From the NCBI RefSeq assembly GCF_003576475.1, contig NZ_QWGR01000016.1:1-64000 (forward strand): a DNA stretch of 64,000 nt, given 5' to 3'. Numbering within the stretch: the first letter of the stretch is position 1; each line of letters starts with the position of its first letter. The stretch comes from Maribellus luteus (GTDB lineage Bacteria > Bacteroidota > Bacteroidia > Bacteroidales > Prolixibacteraceae). Shown here piece by piece: positions 7,930-16,656 of this stretch. Below the pieces are notes generated by a model that saw only the letters and a program-made list of their open reading frames with translations, was not told where the DNA came from and did not search any database. Position numbers and translations under genes: made by a program.

Positions 7930-8688
7930 AGCTATTGTTCGTAAAGAAATGAGTTTAAGAACAAGTTTCAAACAGTATTTTTTTTCTATTGCACTTTTTC
8001 CCGTAAGGTTTTACAAGTACACAAATTCTTGAATAAGCAGCTAGTTTTACAAAGGGTATCACGTGGTGATCCTTTACCGTAATGAGGGAGACTGTTCTGG
8101 ATTTGTTAGGTAAATCTTCCTGCAATTGTCTTTTCCCAATCACACCGTTGGGAAAAAGGTAGCCGACAGTTACTCTCTCGTTAACCAGCGTATTGTGTGT
8201 TTCATTACCGGCATCAATTTTACGAGTTTATAAAAGCTACCGATCCGGTTTCTGACTGAAATGTAGTTTTCAAAGAAACAGTCTACGCTAAACGTAAATC
8301 ATCTTCGTGGTCACTCCTCCTCTACCCCTCGTTTACAATGAGGAGTAAGCTTTTCTGCGTTCGCAATGCCATTTTGTTCGGCAGCATTTTTACCCCTCCG
8401 TCATTCCGGTGGCTAAAGCCCCGGAATTCCTCGTCCCCCTAAAATGGGGACAAATAAAGAAGCTGGGAGCTATTGCTAAACTGTAAAACGGTTAAATTGT
8501 AGGATGCGCTGTGAGCTACGGGCCACAAGTTATTTCCTTATGCACTCATCTCCAGACAGAATGCTGATCTCTTTTTCAAAATCTACGATCTAAAATCCCT
8601 GCCCGTCCGGTCAGGCGGGGTAATCGTCATTCAACATTCTTTTGGATATGGCATCTAGTATCCAGTATCCAGTATCGGGGGTCAAGTA
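7930..8688. other. Non-coding, repeat-bearing spacer
   Basis: No supported gene lies here. On the minus strand an open stretch of about 90 codons runs from about 8237 to 7956 (its first usable start gives 62 residues), with no recognised family. The second copy of the 70-bp repeat is at 8395-8462. An imperfect inverted GC-rich repeat (CCTGCCCG...CAGGCGGGG) sits around 8600-8620, and AGTATCC-type short direct repeats around 8653-8690. Confidence 0.5.
8395..8462. repeat. Dispersed intergenic repeat, copy 2, with REP-like hairpin
   Basis: Second copy of the repeat at 5374-5443. In this copy the segment GTCCCCCTAAAATGGGGAC forms a clean inverted repeat, the same theme as the CCCC-n-GGGG hairpins at 9339, 11828 and 29474. 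Confidence 0.6.
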
Positions 8689-9159
8689 TCAAACATAAAT
8701 CGAGATCAGCGAAAAGGCGATCAGGAAAATGGAGAGCAGGTAGTAGATGAGCACTTTGCGGTAGCGGCCTTTGCTGTCTTGGGTTTTGAGTGAGGAGATG
8801 AGCCCGAGGTTGGCAATAAAAAGCGCAAAAAGCATCAGCACAATGTGCTCCACCGGCCACAGCCGTTTCGATACTTTCTCCGCTCCTTCTTCAATGCCCA
8901 TGTAATTGAGGCCGGCGTCGGTGCCCAGGCCGGTGAACAGGATGATCCCAAAAATGAGTTGCAGGTAGAGGTTGATGATAAACGCGTACGACAGGAATTT
9001 GTCGAAGGTCGAAAATTCGCGTTTTTGCCGGATTCCGCTTACCGAGCGGTAGACCAGCAAAACGGCAAACACCAGGAAACTCACGCTCACCACGTAATGA
9101 ACGATTTTCACCGTGGGGATGATCAGGAGCGTGGAAAGCTGAACTGTTTCGTTTATCAT
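8689..9159 (-). CDS. Small four-helix membrane protein, cytochrome-b-like family
   Basis: Inner-membrane protein of 156 residues with four hydrophobic segments. Histidines near the membrane in KIVHYVVS (segment 1) and WPVEHIVLML (segment 3) follow the pattern of a small Bacteroidota family often annotated as cytochrome B, in which two histidines could bind heme. The RYRKVLIYYLLSIFLI end also matches that family. It lies downstream of the heme operon on the same strand, though 316 bases away. Heme binding is inference; biochemical function is unknown. Confidence 0.6.
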   Translation of the reverse strand: MINETVQLSTLLIIPTVKIVHYVVSVSFLVFAVLLVYRSVSGIRQKREFSTFDKFLSYAFIINLYLQLIFGIILFTGLGTDAGLNYMGIEEGAEKVSKRLWPVEHIVLMLFALFIANLGLISSLKTQDSKGRYRKVLIYYLLSIFLIAFSLISIYV

Positions 9160-9475
9160 TGTAAGTCTCTGTTCTACGTTTTATACATTAAGTTTCACGC
9201 AAAGTATGCTAAGTTTTAATCCAAAGGACGCAAAAAACGGAGGCAGATAATTCCATCTCTGCGATCTTTGCGCTTCTTTTTCCTCTTTGCGTGAACCCGA
9301 TTTATTGTCTTTTCCGCTACCCGTTTCTGACCCCTAGATCCCCTAAAGGGGACTTAAGACTTCCGCCAGCGGCGAAATGAAACAGGTTCACTTTCATTTT
9401 TGTATTGTACTATCCTTGTGCTAATTCGTTATATTCTAAAAACTGAATACTGCAAACTGCGACTGCCAGCTGTCC
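9160..9475. repeat. Repeat-bearing spacer between the cytochrome-b-like gene and hemE
   Basis: An inverted repeat GTTTCACGCAAAG (9192-9204) / CTTTGCGTGAAC (9285-9296) frames a 105-base unit containing further GCGCAAAG words. This is a repeat type commonly seen between genes in this phylum. A second element at 9339-9352 is the hairpin TCCCC-TAAA-GGGGA. No gene is seen. Confidence 0.6.
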
Positions 9476-10504
9476 CTACCGTCCCCAGTTGGCCTGTTTG
9501 ATCCAGTCGACCACAAACTTTGCATTTTCAACCGGAATACCCGGGATAAAACCGTGGCCTACGTTAAAGATCCATTTGTCGTTGGCGGCACCAAACTCGA
9601 GGTAGGTTTCGAGTTTTTGCCCGATCGTAACTTGATCAGCCAGCAAAATACGCGGGTCGAGGTTTCCCTGAACACCCAGTCCGGGGTGCAGCATAGTACG
9701 GGCTTCATCGAGCGGCACCTGCCAGTCGATGCTGATAAAATCGGCATCTTCGGGTCCGAGGTATTTCAGGCCCACACCCAATCCTTTGGGTAAAAAGATG
9801 ACGGGCGTACCGGTTTCCATCACCGCCGCCGAAATACGGCGAACATGCGGCATGATGAGTTCCATATATAAATCGACCGGAATTAACCCGGCGTGTGTTT
9901 CAAATATCTGAAAAGCGGCTATACCGTGTTTTACCTGGTTTAGCGCGTATTCAATCGACAGGTTGGTGATCACTTCGAGCAGCTCGTTGGCGAGGCTTTT
10001 GTTTTGGTACAGCAACGCCACTGCATCGGGGAAGGTGTGGTTGGTACCCAGCCCCTGCACCATGTAGCAAAGCGTGGTAAACGGAGCTCCGCAGAAACCG
10101 ATCAATGGAACATCGACCGGCCTGCGTTCTCCAATCCTATCAATTACGTTATAGATATACTCCAGTTTTTGAGCGTCGGCTTTTAAAAACGACAACGGAT
10201 CGGCGACATCTTTCAGCGCCTTTTCAAAGCGCGGGCCCGAATCGGTAAAGGCGAGGTTCATCCCCAGCGCTTCGGGAATCACAAGGATGTCCGAAAACAA
10301 AATGGCGGCATCCACGCCCAGGTCATGAACCGGGAGCAAAGTAACTTCAGCTGCCAGCTCGGGCGAACGCATCAGTTCGTGAAAACTGTGTTCTTTCCGC
10401 ATTTCGAGGTACGAGGGAAGCACTCTTCCCGCCTGCCGCATAAACCACACCGGTGGCCTTTCTGTTTTTTCTCCCCGTAACGTTTTTTCGAAAATATTGC
10501 TCAT
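9476..10504 (-). CDS. hemE: Uroporphyrinogen III decarboxylase
   Basis: Removes four carboxyl groups from uroporphyrinogen III to give coproporphyrinogen III, the step that commits tetrapyrrole synthesis to protoheme. The protein is 342 residues long, normal for HemE. The N-terminal signature RPPVWFMRQAGRVLPSY is complete, followed by AILFSDILVIPEALG and the GFCGAPFTT block. It is the last hem gene of the minus-strand operon, starting 2 bases after the hemL stop. Acts in the cytoplasm as a cofactor-free enzyme. No defects are seen. Confidence 0.96.
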   Translation of the reverse strand: MSNIFEKTLRGEKTERPPVWFMRQAGRVLPSYLEMRKEHSFHELMRSPELAAEVTLLPVHDLGVDAAILFSDILVIPEALGMNLAFTDSGPRFEKALKDVADPLSFLKADAQKLEYIYNVIDRIGERRPVDVPLIGFCGAPFTTLCYMVQGLGTNHTFPDAVALLYQNKSLANELLEVITNLSIEYALNQVKHGIAAFQIFETHAGLIPVDLYMELIMPHVRRISAAVMETGTPVIFLPKGLGVGLKYLGPEDADFISIDWQVPLDEARTMLHPGLGVQGNLDPRILLADQVTIGQKLETYLEFGAANDKWIFNVGHGFIPGIPVENAKFVVDWIKQANWGR

Positions 10505-10506
10505 GT

Positions 10507-11802
10507 CTATTTCTTCAGGTTTTGCAACGCTTTTTTGTTGGCTTCAATAATACAATCAATGTCTTGGTCGGTGTGTGCGTACGAAACAAACAAACACTCG
10601 AACTGCGAAGGTGCCAGGTAGATCCCGCTTTCAAGCGAAAGACGGAAATATTCAGCATATTTTCCGGTATCGCAGGTCATGGCTTCGTCAAACGAAGTCA
10701 CCTGTTTTTCTTCGGTGAAGAACAGGGTCATCATCGATCCCACGCGGTTCAGCACTGCTGGGGTACCTGTTTCTTCGAGGTTTTGCCGGATGCCTTTTTC
10801 AAGCTTGGCTGCCTTGCGTTCCAGTTCGCTGTAAAAATCGGCTGTTTCGTTGATCATCGTCAGCATGGTGATCCCTGCCGCCATTGCCAGCGGGTTTCCG
10901 GATAAAGTTCCGGCCTGGTACACGGGGCCCACCGGGGCCAGCATGTCCATGATCTCTTTTTTACCGCCGTAAGCGCCCACCGGAAGTCCGCCACCGATGA
11001 TTTTTCCCAGTGTGGTGAGGTCGGGAGAAATACCATAATATTCCTGTGCACCGCCTTTGGCCAGCCGGAACCCGGTGATCACTTCGTCAAAGATCAGCAG
11101 TGCGCCGTTGGCCGTACAAATCTCGCGAAGACCTTCGAGGAAGCCGGGATTCGGAGGCACCATCCCCATGTTGCCCGAAACCGGTTCAACGATCACCGCA
11201 GCAATCTGTCCGTTTTCCTCGTCAAACAGTTTTTGCACTGAATCGAGGCTGTTGTATTCGGCGAGCAAGGTATCCTGTGCGTTTCCTTTGGTCACCCCCG
11301 GACTGTCGGGGATGCCCAACGTGATGGCACCCGATCCTGCTTTGATCAGAAAGCTGTCGCCGTGGCCGTGGTAGTTGCCGATAAATTTGACGATCTTCTC
11401 GCGTTTGGTGTATCCGCGTGCCAGCCGAATCGCGCTCATGGTAGCTTCGGTACCCGAGTTCACCATCCGCACTTTTTCCACTGTCGGGAACATTTCCACG
11501 ATCAGTTCGGCCATTTGTGTTTCGTACTGCGTGGGAGCGCCGTAGCTGGTTCCCTTTTGTGCAGCTTCGTTAATGGCAGCCAGAATGCGCTCGTGCGCGT
11601 GGCCAAAAATCAGTGGTCCCCACGAGGCTACAAAATCGATGTAGCGGTTACCGTCGATGTCAAAAATTTCAGCGCCTTTGGCTCTTTCAATAAACACAGG
11701 ATTCAGCTTCACACTTTTAAAGGCGCGAACCGGTGAGTTTACCCCGCCCGGGATTACCTGCTGTGCTTTTTCAAAGGCTTCTATACTTTTTGTAAAGGAC
11801 AT
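10507..11802 (-). CDS. hemL: Glutamate-1-semialdehyde 2,1-aminomutase
   Basis: Pyridoxal-phosphate enzyme converting glutamate-1-semialdehyde to 5-aminolevulinate, the second step of the C5 pathway. The protein has 431 residues. It shows the N-terminal [12 protein letters not shown] signature, the [16 protein letters not shown] cofactor loop, and the Schiff-base lysine in [20 protein letters not shown] (about Lys267). It pairs functionally with glutamyl-tRNA reductase (hemA) at the head of the same strand. hemE follows with a 2-base gap. Upstream, a 217-base gap with hairpin repeats separates it from hemB, so a separate promoter is possible. Confidence 0.96.
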   Translation of the reverse strand: MSFTKSIEAFEKAQQVIPGGVNSPVRAFKSVKLNPVFIERAKGAEIFDIDGNRYIDFVASWGPLIFGHAHERILAAINEAAQKGTSYGAPTQYETQMAELIVEMFPTVEKVRMVNSGTEATMSAIRLARGYTKREKIVKFIGNYHGHGDSFLIKAGSGAITLGIPDSPGVTKGNAQDTLLAEYNSLDSVQKLFDEENGQIAAVIVEPVSGNMGMVPPNPGFLEGLREICTANGALLIFDEVITGFRLAKGGAQEYYGISPDLTTLGKIIGGGLPVGAYGGKKEIMDMLAPVGPVYQAGTLSGNPLAMAAGITMLTMINETADFYSELERKAAKLEKGIRQNLEETGTPAVLNRVGSMMTLFFTEEKQVTSFDEAMTCDTGKYAEYFRLSLESGIYLAPSQFECLFVSYAHTDQDIDCIIEANKKALQNLKK

Positions 11803-11827
11803 GTTCTGTTGTTTTTTACCCCCTAAA

Positions 11828-11843
11828 TCCCCCTGAAGGGGGA
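11828..11843. repeat. REP-like hairpin TCCCCC-TGAA-GGGGGA
   Basis: Perfect short inverted repeat in the hemB-hemL gap. It belongs with the hairpins at 8395-8462, 9339-9352 and 29474-29490, which share a C-run/G-run stem and a flanking GAC or GGAC. Confidence 0.65.
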
Positions 11844-11922
11844 CTTTGTCTCCATTAGGGAGTAGATATGGTTATGTATATTTTGTGGAGCAACTCACCC
11901 TGACCCCGAGTACCCGGGATCG

Positions 11923-11946
11923 TCCCTCTCTTTGCAAAGAGAGGGA
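11923..11946. repeat. 24-base perfect palindrome in the hemB-hemL gap
   Basis: TCCCTCTCTTTG is followed directly by its reverse complement CAAAGAGAGGGA. Neither side has a T-run, so this is probably an intergenic repeat element and not an efficient terminator. It could affect hemL expression as part of the transcript. Confidence 0.7.
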
Positions 11947-12019
11947 ATGAGGGAGAGTTCGGTATTCCTGAAATGACAATATCTTTATAATTTCTCAATT
12001 CAACTTTCTTTGTTCGCGT

Positions 12020-13000
12020 TTACTTCATCGCGTTAATAATGTTGGCCGCATCCACCGCGTGGTAGGTGATGATGATGTCGGCTCCGGCGCGTTTGATCGA
12101 AGTCAGGATTTCCATCATCACGCGGGCTTCATCGATCCAGCCGTTTGCACCGGCGGCTTTTACCATCGAAAACTCTCCGCTCACATTGTAAGCTGCTACC
12201 GGCATGTTGAATTCGGTTTTCACACGGTAGATCACGTCGAGGTACGAAAGGGCAGGTTTTACCATAACGAGGTCGGCGCCCTCTTCGATATCTGCTGCCA
12301 CTTCGCGCATGGCTTCGTTCGAGTTGGCCGGGTTCATCTGGTAGGTAGCACGGTTTCCGAATTTCGGAGCGCTTTCAGCGGCTTCGCGGAAGGGTCCGTA
12401 AAAACCGGAAGCGTATTTCGCCGCATACGACATGATTGGTATTTTTTCAAAATGGGCTTCATCCAGCGCCTTGCGGATGCTTCCCACGCGGCCGTCCATC
12501 ATATCGCTGGGTGCGATCATATCGGCTCCGGCTTCGGCCAGCGAAACCGATTGTTTGGCCAGTGTTACCAGCGTGCTGTCATTGTCCACATCGCCGTCGA
12601 TAATCGTTCCGCAATGACCATGCGTGGTGTATTCGCAGTTGCAAACATCGGCCACAATATACAGGTTGGGCAATTCCTTTTTGATGGCGCGGATAGCGGT
12701 CTGCACGATGCTGTTGTGCTGGCAGGCTACCAGTCCGTGTTCATCTTTTTCAGCCGGAATTCCAAAAAGCAACACCGCACGAACACCCGCGGCCACTACT
12801 TTTTTACACTCCTCCACCAGGAGTTCCACCGATAACTGGTAGTTTCCCGGCATCGACGAAATCGGGTTCTTCACGTTGGTTCCGGCGCATACAAAAAGCG
12901 GCATGATTAAGTCGTCCACCGAAAGTTTGGTTTCGGTAACCATGTCTCTCAATACTGAATTGTATCTAAGTCTTCTTAATCTTGTTTGTGGAAATGCCAT
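12020..13000 (-). CDS. hemB: Porphobilinogen synthase (5-aminolevulinate dehydratase)
   Basis: Condenses two 5-aminolevulinate molecules to porphobilinogen. The protein has 326 residues, typical for HemB. The cysteine-rich metal site is visible as [14 protein letters not shown], which suggests a zinc-type enzyme. The two active-site lysines lie in [17 protein letters not shown] and in [12 protein letters not shown]. It follows the hemCD fusion by 23 bases on the minus strand and precedes hemL after a repeat-bearing gap. No anomalies are seen. Confidence 0.96.
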   Translation of the reverse strand: MAFPQTRLRRLRYNSVLRDMVTETKLSVDDLIMPLFVCAGTNVKNPISSMPGNYQLSVELLVEECKKVVAAGVRAVLLFGIPAEKDEHGLVACQHNSIVQTAIRAIKKELPNLYIVADVCNCEYTTHGHCGTIIDGDVDNDSTLVTLAKQSVSLAEAGADMIAPSDMMDGRVGSIRKALDEAHFEKIPIMSYAAKYASGFYGPFREAAESAPKFGNRATYQMNPANSNEAMREVAADIEEGADLVMVKPALSYLDVIYRVKTEFNMPVAAYNVSGEFSMVKAAGANGWIDEARVMMEILTSIKRAGADIIITYHAVDAANIINAMK

Positions 13001-13023
13001 AACTTGTCTGTTTTGATGTTTGA

Positions 13024-14730
13024 TTACTTGCTAAAATACTGAATAATGGACGAAACAAGGCCTTCCGAATTGTAAGGCGCTGCTTCGAATGCGGTTTCCC
13101 AGCCCAGTTCCTGCACGGCTTGGGTGGTTACCGGCCCGATGCTTCCGATGATGGGCGGCGTGGCCAGGTCTCTTCCCATCAAAGCATGAAAATTCTGCAC
13201 CGTTGACGGACTGGTAAAAAGAATGCAGTTGTATTGATTGTTCTGAATGAGACGCTGCACATTTTCACCCGGTGTAACAGGCGGCAAGGTGTTGTACACA
13301 TTCAGCCGTGTAATGTCATTTTTTTCTGAAAGCTGCTCTTCGAGCTTTGTTCCGGCGATGTTTCCCAACGCCAGCAATAGTTGCTGACCTTCCGGATGGT
13401 ATTCTTTTTTGAATGCGGCTACAAATTCTTCAGCCGTGGCTTCGGGTGAAATAAATTGCGGACCATAACCGTAATAGTCGAGTTCGGCCGCCGTTTTTTC
13501 GCCGATCACCGCAATCTTCAGGGTTTCGGGCAAAGTGGTGTTTCCGTTGGTTTCAATCAGCTGTTTGAAAAAGTGGATAACGCCGTTTTTGCTGGTGAAA
13601 AATACCCAGTCAAATTTTTGCAGGTCTTTTAAAACCACTTTTTCTGAACCGGAAAGTACGGCTGTTTCAATCCGGATCATCGGAGCTTCGATCACATTGG
13701 CGCCTTTGGCTTTGAGCAACTGCGAAAGATCGTCGCCCACTTCAACGGGTCGGGTCGAAATAATCGTTTTTCCTTTTAGCGGAAGTTCGCCGGTTTGTGG
13801 CGCAATGTTGGCTTTGATGGTGTCGAGTACCGTTTTGCCTCCTTCGTTCAGCAATTTTTCCGCCAGCTTGTTGGCAATTTTATTGGCTTCTTCAACAGGG
13901 CCGGAAGCTGAATCCTTGATAAACACACTTCCGTCGAGGTTGGAAATAAACCCGGTGATGGTAAAAGTGTCGCCTTCAATTTCAGAATGACTTCCCACCG
14001 GAATCTGGCAACCGCCTTCCAAGGTGCGTAAAAAAGTACGTTCGGCACCCGAAGTGATCATCGTTTCAGGATGATTAATACCATCCAACAGATTTTCAAT
14101 CTCGTGATCCTTTTCCAATATTTCGATCGCAATGGCTCCCTGCGCACAGGCCGGAATCATTTTATCGGGCGAAAGCACTTCCGAAATGTGCTCGTCCATG
14201 CCGAGGCGTTGCAAACCGGCAGCCGCCATGATCATGGCACTGCAATAACCTTCTTCCATTTTCCGGATGCGCGTGTTTACGTTTCCGCGAATTTCAACAA
14301 TGGTAAGGTGCGGATTGAGTTTAAGCAACTGCGCCTTTCTTCTCAGGCTCGATGTTGCAATAATATCTTCTGATGTAAGTTCTTCGAAAGTTCGCTGGTC
14401 TTTGGTAACCAGGGCATCGAAAGCGCTGGCTCGCTCGAGTACCGCGCCGAGTTTGGTGCCTTCCGGGAAAACGGTGGGCAGGTCTTTTAAACTGTGAACG
14501 GCCATGTCGATCTCGTCGTTGAACATCGCAATTTCCAGTTCCTTGGTAAAAAGCCCCTTGTCGCCGATTTTGGAGAGCGGTACGTCCAGTATTTTATCGC
14601 CTTTGGTTTTAATTACCACGATCTCAAAAGTGAGCTCCGGGTATTTTGCCTCCAAAGCATCTTTTACGCGGTAAGCCTGGTACAAGGCCAACTGACTTCC
14701 GCGGGTTCCGATTCGAATGTGTTTTCTCAT
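13024..14730 (-). CDS. hemCD: Fused porphobilinogen deaminase / uroporphyrinogen III synthase
   Basis: One 568-residue protein carries two consecutive heme enzymes. Residues 1 to about 300 are Hem[34 protein letters not shown] and RGNVNTR are present, and Cys241 in [10 protein letters not shown] should carry the dipyrromethane cofactor. Residues from about 315 to the end resemble HemD (GKTIISTRP start, [35 protein letters not shown]). Fusion lets unstable hydroxymethylbilane pass directly to the cyclase. The start overlaps the end of hemA by four bases (ATGA), indicating translational coupling. HemD sequences diverge strongly, so the second half rests on motifs and context. Confidence 0.93.
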   Translation of the reverse strand: MRKHIRIGTRGSQLALYQAYRVKDALEAKYPELTFEIVVIKTKGDKILDVPLSKIGDKGLFTKELEIAMFNDEIDMAVHSLKDLPTVFPEGTKLGAVLERASAFDALVTKDQRTFEELTSEDIIATSSLRRKAQLLKLNPHLTIVEIRGNVNTRIRKMEEGYCSAMIMAAAGLQRLGMDEHISEVLSPDKMIPACAQGAIAIEILEKDHEIENLLDGINHPETMITSGAERTFLRTLEGGCQIPVGSHSEIEGDTFTITGFISNLDGSVFIKDSASGPVEEANKIANKLAEKLLNEGGKTVLDTIKANIAPQTGELPLKGKTIISTRPVEVGDDLSQLLKAKGANVIEAPMIRIETAVLSGSEKVVLKDLQKFDWVFFTSKNGVIHFFKQLIETNGNTTLPETLKIAVIGEKTAAELDYYGYGPQFISPEATAEEFVAAFKKEYHPEGQQLLLALGNIAGTKLEEQLSEKNDITRLNVYNTLPPVTPGENVQRLIQNNQYNCILFTSPSTVQNFHALMGRDLATPPIIGSIGPVTTQAVQELGWETAFEAAPYNSEGLVSSIIQYFSK

Positions 14731-15980
14731 TGAGCGATTTTGAACAGGTCGTTCACCAAATCAATGTACTCTTTTTTGCGTCCATTGTCGGTTACCGACT
14801 TAACGTTGCGGATCATCAGGCGGATGAATTTGTTGGTGATGTGCTCGGCATACATTTCAGCATCTTCGCCGTTGTTTTTCACCTGCTTTTTCATAAAGCC
14901 TTCCAGTTCCTGCTGGTTGATTTTCTGGAAATTTTCACTGATGCTCTGGAAAGTAGCCGTCAGTTCGCGTGTGTGTTGCCAGTCGGCAAATTCAGCCACA
15001 AAACTTTCGATAATCTCTTCGGCTTTGTCAATTTCGCCTTTGCGTTTTTCGAAGGTTTCGTCCACCACAGCGGTTAAATCATCCACGTTGTAAACAAAGG
15101 TATTGTCAATTTCGCCAACCGTCGCTTCCACATTTGCCGGAACAGAAAGATCGATAAAGAACATCGGTTTGTAGTGGCGGAGCGGCATGATCTGCATCAT
15201 TTTTTCTTTGGTGATCAAAGCCTTTTTTGAGGCTGTGCTGGCGATCACAATATCGTGGTTGAGCAATAATTCCTCCAATTCATCCAGATTACGGGCTTCG
15301 CCGTTGTAACGTTCAGCCAGTTCCGCTGCTTTTTCAAACGTACGGTTAATTACCGTGAATTTGGTACAGCCTTTTTTCACCATGTTCTGCATGGTAAGTT
15401 CGCCTGTTTGTCCGGCACCGATCAAAAGAGCCGGGTGCGAAGTAAGGTTGCGTAATTTTTGTGCTGCCAGTTCCACAGCTGCGTAACTTATCGAAACGGC
15501 TCCCTTGCTCAGTTCGGTGTTGGTGCGTACCGATTTTCCGGCTTCAAACGCTTTGTTGAACAAACGGATCAGCACCGAGCTGTTGATGTTTTGACGTTCG
15601 CTGATGGCAAACGCTTCTTTCAGCTGACCAACAATCTGGTATTCTCCCAAAGCCATGGAATCAAGCCCGGCAGCTACCCTGAACAGATGACGGGATACGT
15701 TTTCACCGAAATAAGTATAAAAATGTTGTTTAACCTGGGTGTCAGCTTTCCGCCAGTTAATAAGCGTAGAGAGCATGTAATCGCTGAACGATTCAATGTT
15801 TGAACCTGAATAATCGAAGTAAATCTCCGTCCGGTTACAGGTGGATAAAACGATGGCACCGGTCAATCCCATCTCACTCAGGCCCGGAATAAAACGCCGG
15901 ACATCCTCTTCGCAAAAAACAAATCTACCCCGGATTTCAATGGGTGCTGTCTTGTGGTTTAATCCTAATAATCCGATCAT
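14727..15980 (-). CDS. hemA: Glutamyl-tRNA reductase
   Basis: NADPH-dependent enzyme that reduces glutamyl-tRNA to glutamate-1-semialdehyde, the first step of C5 heme synthesis. The protein has 417 residues. Catalytic Cys48 lies in VLSTCNRTEIYF; the NADPH domain shows LLIGAGQTGELTMQNM, and the family stretch RLFNKAFEAGKSVRT is clear. It is the first gene of the heme operon and overlaps hemCD by four bases. The upstream 360 bases hold no gene on this strand. A weak TATACTTG box occurs near the start, but no convincing promoter pair was found. Confidence 0.96.
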   Translation of the reverse strand: MIGLLGLNHKTAPIEIRGRFVFCEEDVRRFIPGLSEMGLTGAIVLSTCNRTEIYFDYSGSNIESFSDYMLSTLINWRKADTQVKQHFYTYFGENVSRHLFRVAAGLDSMALGEYQIVGQLKEAFAISERQNINSSVLIRLFNKAFEAGKSVRTNTELSKGAVSISYAAVELAAQKLRNLTSHPALLIGAGQTGELTMQNMVKKGCTKFTVINRTFEKAAELAERYNGEARNLDELEELLLNHDIVIASTASKKALITKEKMMQIMPLRHYKPMFFIDLSVPANVEATVGEIDNTFVYNVDDLTAVVDETFEKRKGEIDKAEEIIESFVAEFADWQHTRELTATFQSISENFQKINQQELEGFMKKQVKNNGEDAEMYAEHITNKFIRLMIRNVKSVTDNGRKKEYIDLVNDLFKIAQ

Positions 15981-16656
15981 TCGCTGTGAATCTTTCTGAT
16001 TTGCAGTTCAAGTATATTAAAACAATCTGTAGAAAATCTGTGCAAAAAATCCGGATTTGACAGAATGCGGTTTTGCTTTCTCTGTGTTGTGATAAAAAGT
16101 TGTTTTGATGTTGATATATGTCATCTCTGTCTGAAGGTGATGCTTTGTGTCAAAGTGCAGACGATTAGTGAGTTGCGTGTTTTGTGTCGCGTTTTTGTGT
16201 GTAGATTATACCGGTTTGTGAGACATGTTGTTTAATCTAAATTTAAATTGTGAAATCGGGTTATTTTTAATTTGTCTTGAAAAAATAGTGGGTTTGGGAA
16301 GATAAGAGCTTCCTCTGGATTTCTCCTCCTGATTTTTAAGTTGCGATACAATTTTCTGGAAAGATTCTACTTTCTAAGAAGCGATAATGCTTTTTTGCCT
16401 GATTGGGGTTTTACCCCAAACCCCACTTCATTTTTCTCCTTAGATGAGAAAAACGAAGCAAAAAGAATCAAGTCAAAATTAACCTTGGCATTTTTTTCAA
16501 TGTGGCTATCTGGCCCGACTGACGGAATTTTGACGCGCCCGCTCGGATAAATCCTGAAAAATTAGAAATAGAAAGACTTTGCTTTATTGATAGTTTAATG
16601 GCATTGCATGGCTTTTCCATTGAAAGCTATAAGCTTCTTCTTCCCGACCAAGAAGG
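15981..16656. other. Non-coding spacer between hemA and the histidine kinase gene
   Basis: No supported gene is seen. A plus-strand open frame at 16341-16550 mostly translates a repeat element and is not taken as real. The first half (15981-16300) is AT-rich and should hold the hemA promoter. The repeat at 16403-16458 is listed separately. Confidence 0.55.
16403..16458. repeat. Twin-hairpin intergenic repeat
   Basis: Two adjacent inverted repeats are seen. The first is TTGGGG-TTTTA-CCCCAA (16403-16419). The second has a 13-pair stem with one A-C mismatch (16426-16438 with 16446-16458) and a 7-base loop. The string resembles a repeat that I recall as common in this phylum (CCCCAAACCCCACTTC followed by an A/T-rich stem). 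It may influence the 3' end of the minus-strand kinase transcript. Confidence 0.55.

Noticed and set aside
16341-16550. Plus-strand open frame of 69 codons
   Set aside because: Its middle translates the twin-hairpin repeat (16403-16458), and no family match or promoter supports it.
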